Origin: Mantamonas sphyraenae | Taxonomy: Eukaryota; CRuMs; Mantamonadidae | Reading direction: 5' to 3' | Length of the DNA: 64,000 nucleotides | NCBI GenBank assembly: GCA_026936335.1 | Contig: JAPMXV010000043.1 | Location: forward strand, 248,001 to 312,000 | In this document: piece by piece, positions 31,279-42,525 of the stretch | Layout: every line of letters begins with the position of its first letter | Numbering within the stretch: position 1 is the stretch's first letter | Notes under the pieces: generated by a model | Databases searched by the model: none | What the model was told of the DNA's origin: nothing | Seen by the model: the letters and a program-made list of their open reading frames with translations, nothing else | Position numbers and translations under genes: made by a program

Positions 31279-33142
31279 ATGTGTCGCTCACTGTTTGAGA
31301 GGCTTCGATGGGCTTCCCAAGGGGCTGGTGTGTTGAAAGCACGGCGCCAGCCGGGCAAATACCAAAGCAACTCGTTTGTCTGTCACCACATGGACGTCGT
31401 ACTTACAATAGGCATGATTGTCAGCGTGGATGGCGATTGCAGAAAGGTTGCCGATGTTGTCCAGGAGATGTCGGATATGTACGAGCAGGTGCTGCAGGTT
31501 GACGGCGTTTCCGACCCTCAGCGACTAGCCATGTCCATCATCAAGCCCAGGTGGGTGCAATGTTCCATGGCTCCCATAGAGTTTTGTGCTGACACAGGAT
31601 CTGTTCGTCCATCACGATGGCTGGCAGACTGCGTCGATTGGCACAGTTGGTGACCCAGTTCCAGCTGGTCCATCTTCGGGCGCTGGAAAACAATGACGCC
31701 GAGTTGCTGGACCTAGACGCTGCAAACCGCGTGTACTCGCGCACCCATGATGTCATTCTCAGGGCTTCCGATGCTTCCATGATGTTGGATCAAACCGAGG
31801 CCGCTCTCTTTATGCAATACAAGGACGGCTTAGGTAAGGTCTACAGCCCTCAGGTGGCAGGTCACCACGCAGTGGACACCTATGGCCACCTGCCACTCAC
31901 GTTGCCCACGCTTCCCTTTCTTCCTCAAGCTACACTCGGCACACCACGATTGCTTACATCCAAGCGCTTGCGGACGCCTGCGCAGATGGTGTGATGGACA
32001 TCGCAGACGAGTTGGTACCCCTGTGCCAGGAGTTTGAATCGCAACTGCAATCCATGTCAATCCCTGACGACGTGAAAGATTTGCAACTAGCGGACTGGTT
32101 CGAGGAAAAGGTAAGGGGGCGTTGGGAGGACACTGGAACTGCCTTTGACGAGACTGTCGCCAAGACTGACCCACTGGCGAGCGACCTCCGCCTGGGACCG
32201 CACCGCAGTGCTCAGTAGATGAGTCACTAACGTCGTTGAACAAAGAAATACCGGTTCTTGAGGAGCAGACAGAGGTGGGTGAGCGGATTGTGTGCGGATG
32301 GGTGCGGATGGGATCGCGAGTGAGCAATTGTGAGCTCACCCAAAGGGCAGACAACCAGAGCGACACACCTTCAATTGCAAACGAGACTCACTGCAGTGTT
32401 GGCAAGGAAGCGCATCCTGGAAGACATGACCATCCCCGAGTGCAAAGAAAAAGTAGCCGAGGTCCAGAGCATCCTGGACAACGAGGAGAAGGAAGAAGAC
32501 AGCGAAGACAGCGACGACGATGATGACATCTTGTCATCCATTGACAATCGATTCCTGGTGCAGGCGAAGAAACGATTGGACACATTCCAAGCAATGCTGG
32601 ACGAAGCTCAAACGAAACTGCATGAGCACGAAAACATTGCCACGCGTCTGGAGGAAGAGGTCGCCATGGCGGACGATATGTATGCACTTTCGACGTGCAT
32701 GCTCAAAAACGCCACTCGTGTCAGAGAGCAGGACAACGCACGGGCACACGCCGTGACCACCCTCATTGGCCGTGCCATCCTTTCCAGCCTAAAGGGGACG
32801 CAAGGCCGTCTGGACGAGATTGGACGGCGCATGGGTGCTCAATCTGATGTCTCCGAGGATGTGCGGGCACTCGTCGAGGAACAAACCAAAGAGTTGGCAT
32901 CTGAGATGGCCGAACTCCGGTCTCAGCTCAACGACTTTCAAGGCGACGTCGTGTCGCTGCAGAAAAGCAAGCGCAAGATCGTCACAAAGCTCACGCGCAT
33001 CACTGGGGCCGTACTTGACGCCGAGTCCAGTACTGATGCGCTGTTGGCCCGCGTGCAAAGTCTGGAGGTGGGCCTAGCTGGCGCTTCGTCCTCCACGCCA
33101 GGAAGCGAAGGTCACATCACGAGCATACGCGTGGCATGTTGA
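31279..33142 (+). CDS. Helical coiled-coil protein, copy 2
   Basis: Mirror of 21674-23536. Proposed exons 31279-31550, 31598-31833, 31965-32110, 32224-32274 and 32351-33142, about 498 aa, with all junctions in phase: CCCAG/GTGGGT to ACACAG, TTAG/GTAAGG to TCCAAG, AAAAG/GTAAGG to GATGAG, ACAGAG/GTGGGT to GGGCAG. It differs from copy 1 by two changes in exon 2 (QTEAALFMQYKDGL against QTEAVLFMQYKDVL) and by one extra A that gives a better exon 3 donor. No recognised domain. It converges on the LRR-ankyrin gene with 55 bp between stops. Confidence 0.62.
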
Positions 33143-33197
33143 ATGATACGAATTTACAAACAGGAAACGTTGATAGCGTACAACGTTGCAGAATTGG

Positions 33198-36145
33198 TCA
33201 CACAGCACCACTGTCGTCCCCGCTTCCATCCGCTTCTTCGCACATTTCCTCCACGTTCAGCTCTACGGTCACCAGTTCTTCCTTCACACCAAGAATGAAC
33301 TCACTTTGACCGATGACATTCTTCTTCAAAGCCAACACATCGTCTTCCATCGCTGCCAGACGCGTGCGAACCAGTTCAATTTCGACAGCGGTCATTCCAC
33401 CATCTCCACGTTTCTGGATTTCCGTTAGCCACTCTCTCATCTGAGGCTGCTGTTTGGCCAAAAATCGGATCGCTTTGCTCTGGCTGCTGCTGGAAGCCTT
33501 CAACGATTCGGTTTCGCGTCGGAGATCGCGAAGCGCGGTTTGTACCTCCTGCCTTGCGTCTGCATCCATTTCATGCAGATGTTGACACCAGGATACATGG
33601 TCAAAATGTACTGCATCCAGAATTTTCGCCTGGTTGCCTTGAATCTGCAGCAAGGCATCCAAGATCTGAGTTTGTGTATCCGCGTTTACGCTCTGCGAGC
33701 TAACGTCCGCGCTTGTGCCTTCAGTCAAGTCCAATGATGAAGAGTCAGCCAGCGATGACTTTTTCGCACCGATGTGTACCAGGGCATCATCAAGGTTTGA
33801 AGCGGTGCGACCCAACATCTCTTCCGCCGCGTTCACGGTAGCCAAGATGGCCTCTTGCTTTGCCGTCATGTCCGCCACCATCATGATTGCGTTGTCGCGC
33901 TCCTCTTGTGCATCCTTGTACGCGTCTGGAGACTCATCCTTCAAGAAACGTCGCATGGAAACCTCGGCTTGCCGTGCTTTGTCAACTTTCCTCCCCTTCT
34001 CCAGTTCCAGACGGCGGATCTCTGCCAGCAGTGAAGTGCAGGCAGACTCCGTTGCCATCTTTGACTCGTTCTCCATGCGGTGGAGTGATTGCAATCTCAA
34101 TTCCATCTGATCCACTGCATGAGCTGTTTCCTCCATGTGCAGCTTACACAACTCCGCGAGCTCCACCAGCGCTTTGCCCAGTCCTTCATGAAGCTCACAT
34201 AGTTTACCCAGTTGTTTGCTCCACACTTTTGCCTGCCTCTTGACGGCCTCCGCGTCGGCATCGTCCAGCTCAAACTCTTGTTGTCTTAGTTCAAGGTTGC
34301 CGATGTTTTCCTCCAGCCGTTGCAGACCGTGTGCGTATCGTTTGCCATCGTCATCAATGTCTTTGGCGTGAATCAAAACCGTTTCTCGCAGATTGAGGGC
34401 CATACTCCCAAGCCAAAGGCCGGGAGAAGAAGCTGGAACTCCAAGGGCTGCCTCCGACCACACACTTCCCCACTCCTGCGCAGCGTTTGCGTACGCCTCT
34501 TCACGCATCGATGTTGCGTTTTGTGCCCTGTTTAAGCACAGGTTTACAATGTCCATACTCGTTTGTAGCTCAGCCTCCCGCGCTCTGCTTTTCGATATCA
34601 TGGAATCTGCCCTTTGTCGTCTCTCCACGGCATGCGTGTGTGTCACAATCAACCGTTCCAGTTCTTCTCGATTCGTGTCCGCAAACACCTGAAAGCGGTG
34701 TTTGGCAGTTGTACACGCTGCGCTCAGTACCGCCCGGGCTTGTGCACATTGCTGAGCAGAGCCGCTCTTCACTTTGCTCAGCACCCGATGGTGAATCACA
34801 CCAACATTCTCACCCTGTAGAATAGCGCTCAAGTTGTTCACTAATGAGGATGAGTCGGACATGGGCAAAGAATGCGCACTCTGCTGCAGGACCTCCACCA
34901 CATCTTGCACATCCGCTTGCTGAGACTCTGGGCCAAACGCATCCAGTGCCGTACCCAAGTCCAGGATCCACTCCAATCCCGCCACGAAGGAGGCACAGGT
35001 GGCTGAAGTTGAATCAACCCAGCCGACACTGGAGAACGCTGAGACGAGAGCATCGTTGCCACATTCTGTGGCCAAGTCCATCGGGCTCCGTTTGTAGCCA
35101 CTCGGACGAGTGTGCGCATTGGCACCGTGATCCAACAGCCATCGACATAGTTCCTCGGATCCACTCGCCGCAGCCAAATGAAGGGGGGTGGTTTTCAGGT
35201 CTGGCCAAGTGTTCACGGACACCCCCCAATCAAGCAGCTCCTGCATTTTCACCAGGTCTGCATCACGGGTTGCTTTCAAGAGAGCGTTTGCGTGCACCTT
35301 GTTGCGCATGGTGGCTTTCTTGAGCACGCTGTCGCTGACACCAACGACAATCCAACAGGTTCTGTTGCTTTCAACGCCGGAACCCAAGGCTTCCGCCCCT
35401 TTTGCCTGGATTTCGTTCTTCTTCAACTCCAGCCGTTGCAACGAGCTGTTCTCTGAAATTCCCACACCCAATGCTGCTGCTCCTTCACACCCGATGTGGT
35501 TGCTGTTCAGGTCAAGGCGCTGGAGCGTCTGGTTGCAGCCTAAGCCCTTCCCCAAAGCTGTGCAGCCGATATCTCCAATCACATTCCCTGTGAGGTCTAA
35601 CCAATGCAGTGTCATGTTTTGTGACAGTGTTTGACCCAACGCTGTCGTACCTTCGTCCTCAATCTGGTTGTGGTTGACTTGCAAGACACACAGGGTTGTG
35701 TTCGAACGCAACGCTTGTGCCAAGGCGACTGTCCCTTGATTTCCAATGTGGTTGCCGTTCAAGTTCAGTTTCTGAACGGTGTTGTTCACCACAAGTGCTT
35801 TCCCGAGGGCTGCAGCACCTACGCTTCCAATGTGGGCGTTTCGCAAATCGACGTCGTGTAGAGTTTCGTTCTGCGTGAGCACCTGGGCGAGAGCAGCTGC
35901 ACCCTGGTCTCCGACATCGTTTCCATCCAGGTCCAGTATTTTCAATGTCTTGTTGAGCGATAGAGCGTGACACAGAATCTTGAAGCCGGTGATGCTAACG
36001 CCAAGTCGATGCAGCGCAAGGACCTGTGCCCTCTCAAAAGTTAGCTTGGGACTGCAGCAAACACCCACACCCACTTGCCTCCGTCACAACCATACCTCGC
36101 CAGCTCCTTGTACAGCCTCTCCCAATTCTTCCACATCTCCTGCAT
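33198..36145 (-). CDS. LRR-ankyrin-coiled-coil protein
   Basis: Exon 1 is 36145-36096 (MQEMWKNWERLYKELA), exon 2 is 36051-33198; donor GTATGG, acceptor CTGCAG, in phase, 967 aa. Residues about 20-245 are seven to eight RNI-type LRRs of exactly 28 residues (LKILDLDGNDVGDQGAAALA). Residues about 267-360 are ankyrin repeats (TTPLHLAAASGSEELCRWLL). From about 380 to the end it is helical with coiled coils, ending in an acidic tail. This LRR-ankyrin order also occurs in the gene at 6617-8092. No NACHT or kinase domain is visible. The last 33 codons lie in the right repeat arm and are copied at 21519-21618. A receptor or scaffold role is inference. Confidence 0.78.
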
Positions 36146-36416
36146 CGTCAATGAGTGCTCTCCACTGCTCGCTCGAACGATCAACCATACTGCTTCTGCG
36201 TTCCCACGAGCGTTAGCTCGCTCTCTGGTCGGTCTGTTCAACCAATGGTATCACAGGGACAACTCTGTGCACCAGTGTCATACGTTGGCATTCGAAACAA
36301 CTCACGCAACGAAAGAATTTGTTTTTACGATTGGTAATCGCAACGCGTCGCTCCTCCGCGCGTGGCATACCAATTCAGTCGTCCTCCCCTCTGCGAAGGA
36401 CAATACAAAACGGTTC

Positions 36417-37283
36417 ATGGACAACGACCAACAGCTGAACGTGAACCTTCTTCCTGGTGACAACAGCGATGAAGAGTTGCTCAACTTTGTCGAACAGGAG
36501 GACGCACCAGTGCCTGACAGCATCGATGAATCATGGACTTCACGAAGGGAACAGAACACAGTAGATGATCACACGGTTGTCATTGCTTCGGAGAACATCA
36601 CCGAGCACATGCGCAAGCAGATCTATGGCGAAAACACCATAGAACAAAGGCTACACTTCTCGCACAAGCTCGCACACGATCGATTTCAGGGTCGAAACTG
36701 GCTGCTGTACTTGCTCCTGCTCGGCGGTGGGATTCCCTGCATATGGTTTAGTTTACCGAATGATTGTGGTCCGAATATGAACCTGAACTGGAGCGTTGGA
36801 ATCCTTGTCGTTGTGGCGTTGTTGTGCTCTGCGTTCTGGTTCAGGCTTTACAAAAGGGCACCCAAGCAGTTCTACCGTCAGCGTGTTGTCAAACACACTT
36901 TTCCTGACGTCATTGTTGCTGCAGGGATCTCGGGGACGGGAACAACGGTGACGTTGACAAACGGGCGATTGGTCCACAGAAGCTCGTCGCTCACGGTCTC
37001 CGTCGAGAGCGATGGTCTGATCCGCAAATGTCACCGCCTGCATATTATCACGTGCTTGATTATTGCTATCTGCGCGGTGACATCGGCTGTGATGTTCCCC
37101 CTCACTGAGACAGCCACCGTCGACACCTGGGGTGACCCGATATGCAACTCTGCTGGAATCGCCTTCATTCCAATGTGTGTGGGTGTTGGCCTTACCTACG
37201 TGCTTCTTTACGTGGCGTTCCTTTATGTGCTGAAAACCCGACAAAAAGAATTTGGATGGACGACGAGTGTTGTCAAGACCTGA
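36417..37283 (+). CDS. Four-transmembrane protein, divergent third paralogue
   Basis: 288 aa from ATG at 36417 (the frame is open upstream without support). Same plan as the two repeat-arm genes: LLPGDNSDEELLNF near the start (LLPQDNYEEQ in the others), PDSIDESWTSRREQNTVDDH for PPEVEEEWARRRAENEINKD, ITEHMRKQIYGENTIEQRLH for VTNQLREQCHGEEKFVKTLR, then two hydrophobic hairpins linked by a loop with TLTNGRLVH (TLTNAKLVH). So at least three members of this family lie within 14 kb. It is head to head with the LRR-ankyrin gene (271 bp between starts) and tail to tail with the Arg-rich gene. Family unknown. Confidence 0.7.
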   Translation: MDNDQQLNVNLLPGDNSDEELLNFVEQEDAPVPDSIDESWTSRREQNTVDDHTVVIASENITEHMRKQIYGENTIEQRLHFSHKLAHDRFQGRNWLLYLLLLGGGIPCIWFSLPNDCGPNMNLNWSVGILVVVALLCSAFWFRLYKRAPKQFYRQRVVKHTFPDVIVAAGISGTGTTVTLTNGRLVHRSSSLTVSVESDGLIRKCHRLHIITCLIIAICAVTSAVMFPLTETATVDTWGDPICNSAGIAFIPMCVGVGLTYVLLYVAFLYVLKTRQKEFGWTTSVVKT

Positions 37284-37373
37284 CAGGGAGGGAACCCCGA
37301 ATCTTCCACCATCAATGCCAACAAGTGCACACTGCAAGAAAAACTGTTGCATGTGGCAGCAATCTCAAACCCT

Positions 37374-37787
37374 TCATTCCAATTCTGCCTCCAACTTCTT
37401 GATGGTGCGTGCGGTGCGCGTCCACTTGCTCTTCCAGCGACGGAGACGTGCATCGATGCGTGCGAGCTTGGCACGCAGACGCGCACACGAGGTGCGCTTT
37501 GCGGTAGTGCTGCACTCTGCATTGGCAAGGCGCTTGTGCAAGCGAGCCTTGCGGTTGATGAGTCGCAGGCGGCGGTGAGCACGGCGTTGCTGCTTACCCC
37601 ACAGCGTGTGCACGTGGACCACCTTGTCCACACGAGCAGCCTTGGCACGCGCGTGCATCAGACGGCGCCCTGCATAGAGCGATCGCTTGCTTGCAGCGCG
37701 GAACTTGTCCGCTGCACGACGCAGCTCCTGCGACGCAGCTGCGTTGGTGGTGTTGATGATGGGTGTCTTGTTGTTGTCAATGTTGCT

Positions 37788-37820
<33 letters not shown>

Positions 37821-40800
37821 GATGATGCGGTTCCTGCGCGCAAACACACGCTGGAGCTGGCGACGACGGCGACGCAGGCGCCAGTGAGCACGTCGCTTCT
37901 CGCGCACAAACTGCCGTCCCACGGTGCCATCGACCGCCTGCACGAGACGCGCACGACGCAGCACACGCGCACGGTCTGCCTCAACGCTTCGCTGCAGACG
38001 CACAACTGCATCGTTGCTGCGCTGCGCCCTGCGCATGGAACGGCGCATGAGACGCTGGGCGTGGCGTGTGGCACGACGCAGGCGCGCCTTCATCACGGGT
38101 GAGTTGGGCGCACGCACGTTGTGCACAAGGGCACGCACGTGGCGAGAGGACAGGCGACGTTTGCGCAGACGGGCGGCGACACCTGCTCGCACACGCACGA
38201 TGGCCTTCCGACGACGACGCTGGCGCAGAGCACGTGCCAGCTGGCGACGGTGGCGTGCCAGGCGACGTTCGCTCTCGTTCAGGTGCTCGTGGGTCAGGCG
38301 ACGCGTGGCGCGAAGGCGTCCGTGCAGCAGGTTACGCAGTCGTGCGTAGCGCATTTGCAGACGCGTCACGCGACGCATGCGACGCATGGGTTGGTGTGAC
38401 GCCAGGCGGCGCGTCAGACTGGCCATGTGACGACCTGCGCCACGCGACGCCGCAAGCGAACCCGTGCCCAGCGACTTGCGCAACGCACGCGCATACAACG
38501 CAAAGTCTCGTCGTGCCCCACGGCGTGTCTTGCCACTGGCACGACGCACGCGGCGACGCAATGCATGCAGACGCTTGCGCAGCAGAGCCACCGATGTGCG
38601 ATCTGCACGCAGCCGTTGCTTCCAGCTGTGGTCCATGCGCTTGCGCAGCACGCCCATGCGACGACGCAGGCCCGTGCAACGCACCATGCGCACACGCAGG
38701 TTGCTGTATCGCGGCTTCTTGGACGCACTGCTGCTGCTGCTGCTCGACGGCGATGCCTCATCGGACACCTCCTCCGCAACAGCTCGCAACGATCCCTTGC
38801 CACCACGGATGGCCTGGCGCAGGTGGCGTCGCAGGCGTCGGTGTTCACGACGTGTGGCGCTGTAGCGGCGACGCAGACGTGCGTAACGAGCGCGTGCGCG
38901 GCGACGCATGCGACGCGCGTGACGCAAGGAGCGGCGCAGGCGACGTGCGCGGATGCGACGCAGAGCGCGGCGCGAGACGAGACGCTTGGCAGGACGCAGC
39001 TGGGTGCTCACGAGCTGCATGACACGTGCGCCATCGGCAGAGCGGCGGGTCAGGCGTTGGATCTTGGGTGCACGTGCACGCAGCACGGTGGCCTTGGCTT
39101 CCACCTGTCCCTTGCCGTGGACCGCACGTGCAGCCTGGGTGCGTGCGTTCTGCATGCGACCCACCACACGCGCCGCCTTGGCCACACGCACAGCCAACGC
39201 GTCGGCACTGCGCTTGGCTTCGTTCAGCTTGCGTTCGGCAACCAGCAGACGTTGCTGCAGGCGACGGCGACGGTGCACCGACACGCGACGGCGTGCCTCG
39301 TGTGCCGATCGCCCACGGCCCAAGCGACGCACCACACGGCCCAGTGCAGCCACACGGCGTGCGGTCGCAGCCTGGCGACGCGACGCGGCACGCAGGCGAC
39401 GGCGTGCGCGACGCAACGATCCGCGCTGGCGGCGGCGCTCCTCGCGTTCCACCGTACGGCGTGCGCTCAGATGGGTGGCCAGCACGCGCTGTTGCACGCG
39501 GCGCAGGGAACGCATGCGACGGCGCAGGCGACGTGCGCGACGTCGGCTGTGGGTTCGACCAAGACGAGCACGTGCGCTCGCCAGGCGGCGGTTGGCACGT
39601 GTCATCTGCTTGCGCATCAGTCCGCTGAGGTCCTGCACGCGTGCACGCAGCTTGGCCATTGCACGTGCGCTGGCGCTCTTGTACGCATTTGCGCTGCGGC
39701 TCTTGATCGTCGCACGGCGTGTGCGCAGACGTGCCTCACGCTTGCTCAGTGCTGCCAGACGCTTCTTCAACGCTGCCAATGTGGAGGCCTTGCCCTTGCT
39801 GTTGCTGTTGCTCTCCAGCGCACTCACGCGCGTTTGCAACTTGCCCTTGCGTGTCGCCAGTGCGGCCAGGCGACGGTCCATCATCTGCACACGCAGACGC
39901 ACGGTGCGCTGGTGACGCTCGCTGACCACCAGGCGGCGGCGAAGCAGACGCACACGCGCCTGCAGCAACGTACGCTGCAGGGTGCGCACACGCTGCACGC
40001 GTCGGTTGTACACACGACGCACACGCTGCAGAGCACGCGTGCGTGCCATGCTGCGACGGATGCTGGCACGGTGCTTGCGTCCCGGACGTGTCACACTCAG
40101 CGCCTTGCGTGCAGCACGCACACGTCGCAGATAGGTCTTGGCCGCACGCACCTGTGCCTGCAGCGCACTCACAAGTGCATTGCTGCGTCCGCGTGCAAGC
40201 GCACCCGCACGTCGTGCAGCACGCGTCTCGCGACGCACACGCCGCTTGCGCTGGCGGAAGCGCAACACACGTCGTTGGCTGCGCAGGCGGCTCTCGCGTC
40301 CTTCCAGCGCTGCAAACTGGGCCTTTGCACGTCGGCTGTGACGGCGTGCAGCAGCCACACGTTCTCGCAGCTCACCGATCTGTGTGTTGATCTGCGCCTG
40401 CGCAGACGCACTCTTGTGTGTGCCCGACGCCATGAGACGCGGCACGCGTGCTTGCAGACGTCGCGCAAGCTTGGCAAAGCTCAGGCGACGCCGGCGCAGC
40501 GCACGTCGGTGGCGGCTCACGTGGTGCAGCATGCCCGTCACAAACGCCTTGTGGGAACGCGTGTGGCGCCGTTCCGCAATGTGTTGGCGCGCACGGCGCA
40601 CCTCGGCGCGCTTCTGTGCGTCCAGCACACGACGCCACGCCTTTTTCATCGCCAAACTGTTGGCACGCAGACTGTGCAGGGCCGTGCGCACGTCGGCGCG
40701 ACGCAGGCGACGTTCCTTGCTCAGGCGCATCGAACGACCGCGCACGCGGCCCAGCAGACGCGCAGCCACGCGGTGGTTGCGTCGCTCTGCACGCAGCGCA

Positions 40801-41840
40801 CGGCGCGCACGCACACGCTGGCGACGCACACGGCGCAACACACGCCCTGTGTCCAGCATACGTGCGCGCAGGCGCATCATACGTTCCAGACTGCGCACGC
40901 GTGCCTTGACACGCAGCATGCGCATAGCCTGCACCTTGGCCTTGGCACGCGCCTCCCGCACCGCCTGATGATTGCGCGGCACAATCACTTCTTCGGTCAT
41001 CACCGCGTTGGGTCCCACGCGCTGTGTGCGTGTCATCTTGCGCACAGACGCGTTGGCCTCCGTGTACATCTTCTTGGCCACAGCAAGCTCCTTCACAGCC
41101 TCCTTCAGCAGCTTCTTGACATCCTCCGCCAGAGCACCAGCACCCTTGCTCATGCCCTTGGTTGTCTTTTGCTTCAGCTTGCGCTGGCGCTTGCCTGCGC
41201 CACGTCGCCGAGAGCGTCGCACACGCATGCTGCGTCTTGTGCTACTGCTCTTGTTCCTCGTCACGCGCATAGTCGTCTTGACGCCCATGCGGCGCTGCAT
41301 GCGCTTGATACGCCGTGCCTGGCGTGCACGCACACGTCGCAGACGTTGCACGCGACGCGCCACACGCTTCGCAAGGATGTGTGCTCGCTTCGTCTTGCTT
41401 GCGCCATGTTCCGTGCGCTTGAGACCCGCGTACTGCTTCTCACACTTGCTCAGCCTTTGCAGCACCATCATGTGTCGTGTGCGAAGTCGATCAAGCGCAG
41501 CCCTCTGGCCGCGCTTGCGCTGCGCACGCGCTGCCTGCAGGCTACGTGTTGCTGCAGCAAGGTTGCGCTCCATGGTGCCTTCCAGCTTCTCCAGACGTTT
41601 CAGCGTCGGCTTCATCTCCTTCAGCCGGCGCATGAGCGACGACGGCGCACGCACGCGTGAGCTTGCCCCGCCGTTTGCCACCGCGTCGTCCTCAGACTCC
41701 ACCTCGGCAAACATGTCCTGCGTAGGCATCTCATCCGCACTGTCCACATCGCTCTCATCGCTGCTGTACGGCATAGCCGCTGCCTGCGCCGTCATGGCGC
41801 CCAGCAGACACAGCAGCAGGGTAAGCACAAAGACACGCAT
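37374..41840 (-). CDS. Giant secreted arginine-rich protein
   Basis: 1,488 aa in one exon from ATG at 41840. MRVFVLTLLLCLLGAMTAQA is a textbook signal peptide. A short acidic stretch follows (YSSDESDVDSADEM, about residues 25-60). The rest is dominated by arginine: in stretches I checked roughly 30% Arg, with Ala, Leu, Val, Ser and His, few aromatic residues and hardly any Cys. Motifs such as RRLRRRMRSLRRVQ recur without an exact repeat unit, consistent with long helices. An Asn homopolymer of about 11 residues sits near residue 1340; there is a Lys/Ser-rich patch near residues 195-240. The predicted charge is enormous for a secretory protein. I know no family like it. Binding a polyanion (sulphated polysaccharide, polyphosphate, DNA, silica) is inference. 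Confidence 0.85.
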
Positions 41841-42525
41841 TTTTTTCCCGGTTGCTTCTTCCGTTTGGGGCTGAAACACGTTGGTTCGGTCTATACATCC
41901 AGCGCCACCGTACCGTCACATCCCCGCCCGCCCAGTGTGTGTCCACGCGTGTGTGATGGCCGTGTCTCCGTGTCAGTTGACTCCTCCTTGCACGTGTTCA
42001 CGCCGACCAAACGCCCAGAGGAAAACGGCGGCGCTGATTTCGCCTCCCGCTTGCGCAAAAAAAAAAGACCACCTGCACAACGCCACACACGTTGTGCCGT
42101 GCCATGCAACCACATCCACATCCATGCACACACTCATGCAACCATGGTTGGCCATGTCGCCTGTCTCCTGCATACATTCCTGTCGCCCACGCGCTCATTT
42201 TCCAACGTGCCACGCGGACTCGGCCCACGCGCCTACCATCCCCGCCCTAGGCAAATGCCACCTGCGCAGGTGCCACCATGCACGGATGTCTACCCATCAC
42301 GCCCTCGCCCCATCTATGCCCCCGGACACACATGCCGTGGGAAGCACAGCCCACACCGCAATCACCCACCTTTGAGACTCAGGAAAGGAAAGATGTTGTC
42401 GTTTCTTCTTTGGGAGTGCCACTCAGGTTCGAGGAATGGGGTTCGCAAAGGAAACAAGCAACAAAAGGAACGAAAAGGTTGTTGTTGTTGGGGGTTTGTG
42501 TGCCTCTTGCAGCGCGTCTCCCTCT
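41841..42525. other. 685-bp intergenic region, no gene seen
   Basis: Between the start of the Arg-rich gene and the stop of the MALSU1 gene. It must hold the promoter of the Arg-rich gene. Contents seen: a 10-A run at about 42058-42067, C-rich and CA-rich low complexity, and short open frames on both strands without recognisable protein. No RNA gene recognised. Confidence 0.5.

Larger units (their letters stand above)
29521..33298. repeat. Right arm of the inverted repeat
   Basis: Reverse-complement counterpart of 21518-25295, same length. It contains the kinase tail fragment, the second four-TM gene, the second helical gene and the true 3' end of the LRR-ankyrin-coiled-coil gene. The outer border (33298) lies inside that gene's coding sequence at FILGVKEEL, and the inner border (29521) inside the kinase coding sequence at EREELEEY. 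Confidence 0.92.

Noticed and set aside
21518-33298. Inverted repeat as a DNA transposon with terminal inverted repeats
   Set aside because: No transposase, no target-site duplication visible, and the borders lie inside coding sequences of ordinary genes. The arms carry genes, not terminal repeats.
38427-41660. 1,077-codon plus-strand open frame rich in His, Cys, Thr and Ala
   Set aside because: It is antisense to the Arg-rich gene. Arg codons CGN read backwards as NCG and leave almost no stops. It has no domain or signal peptide, whereas the minus frame has a signal peptide and coherent composition.
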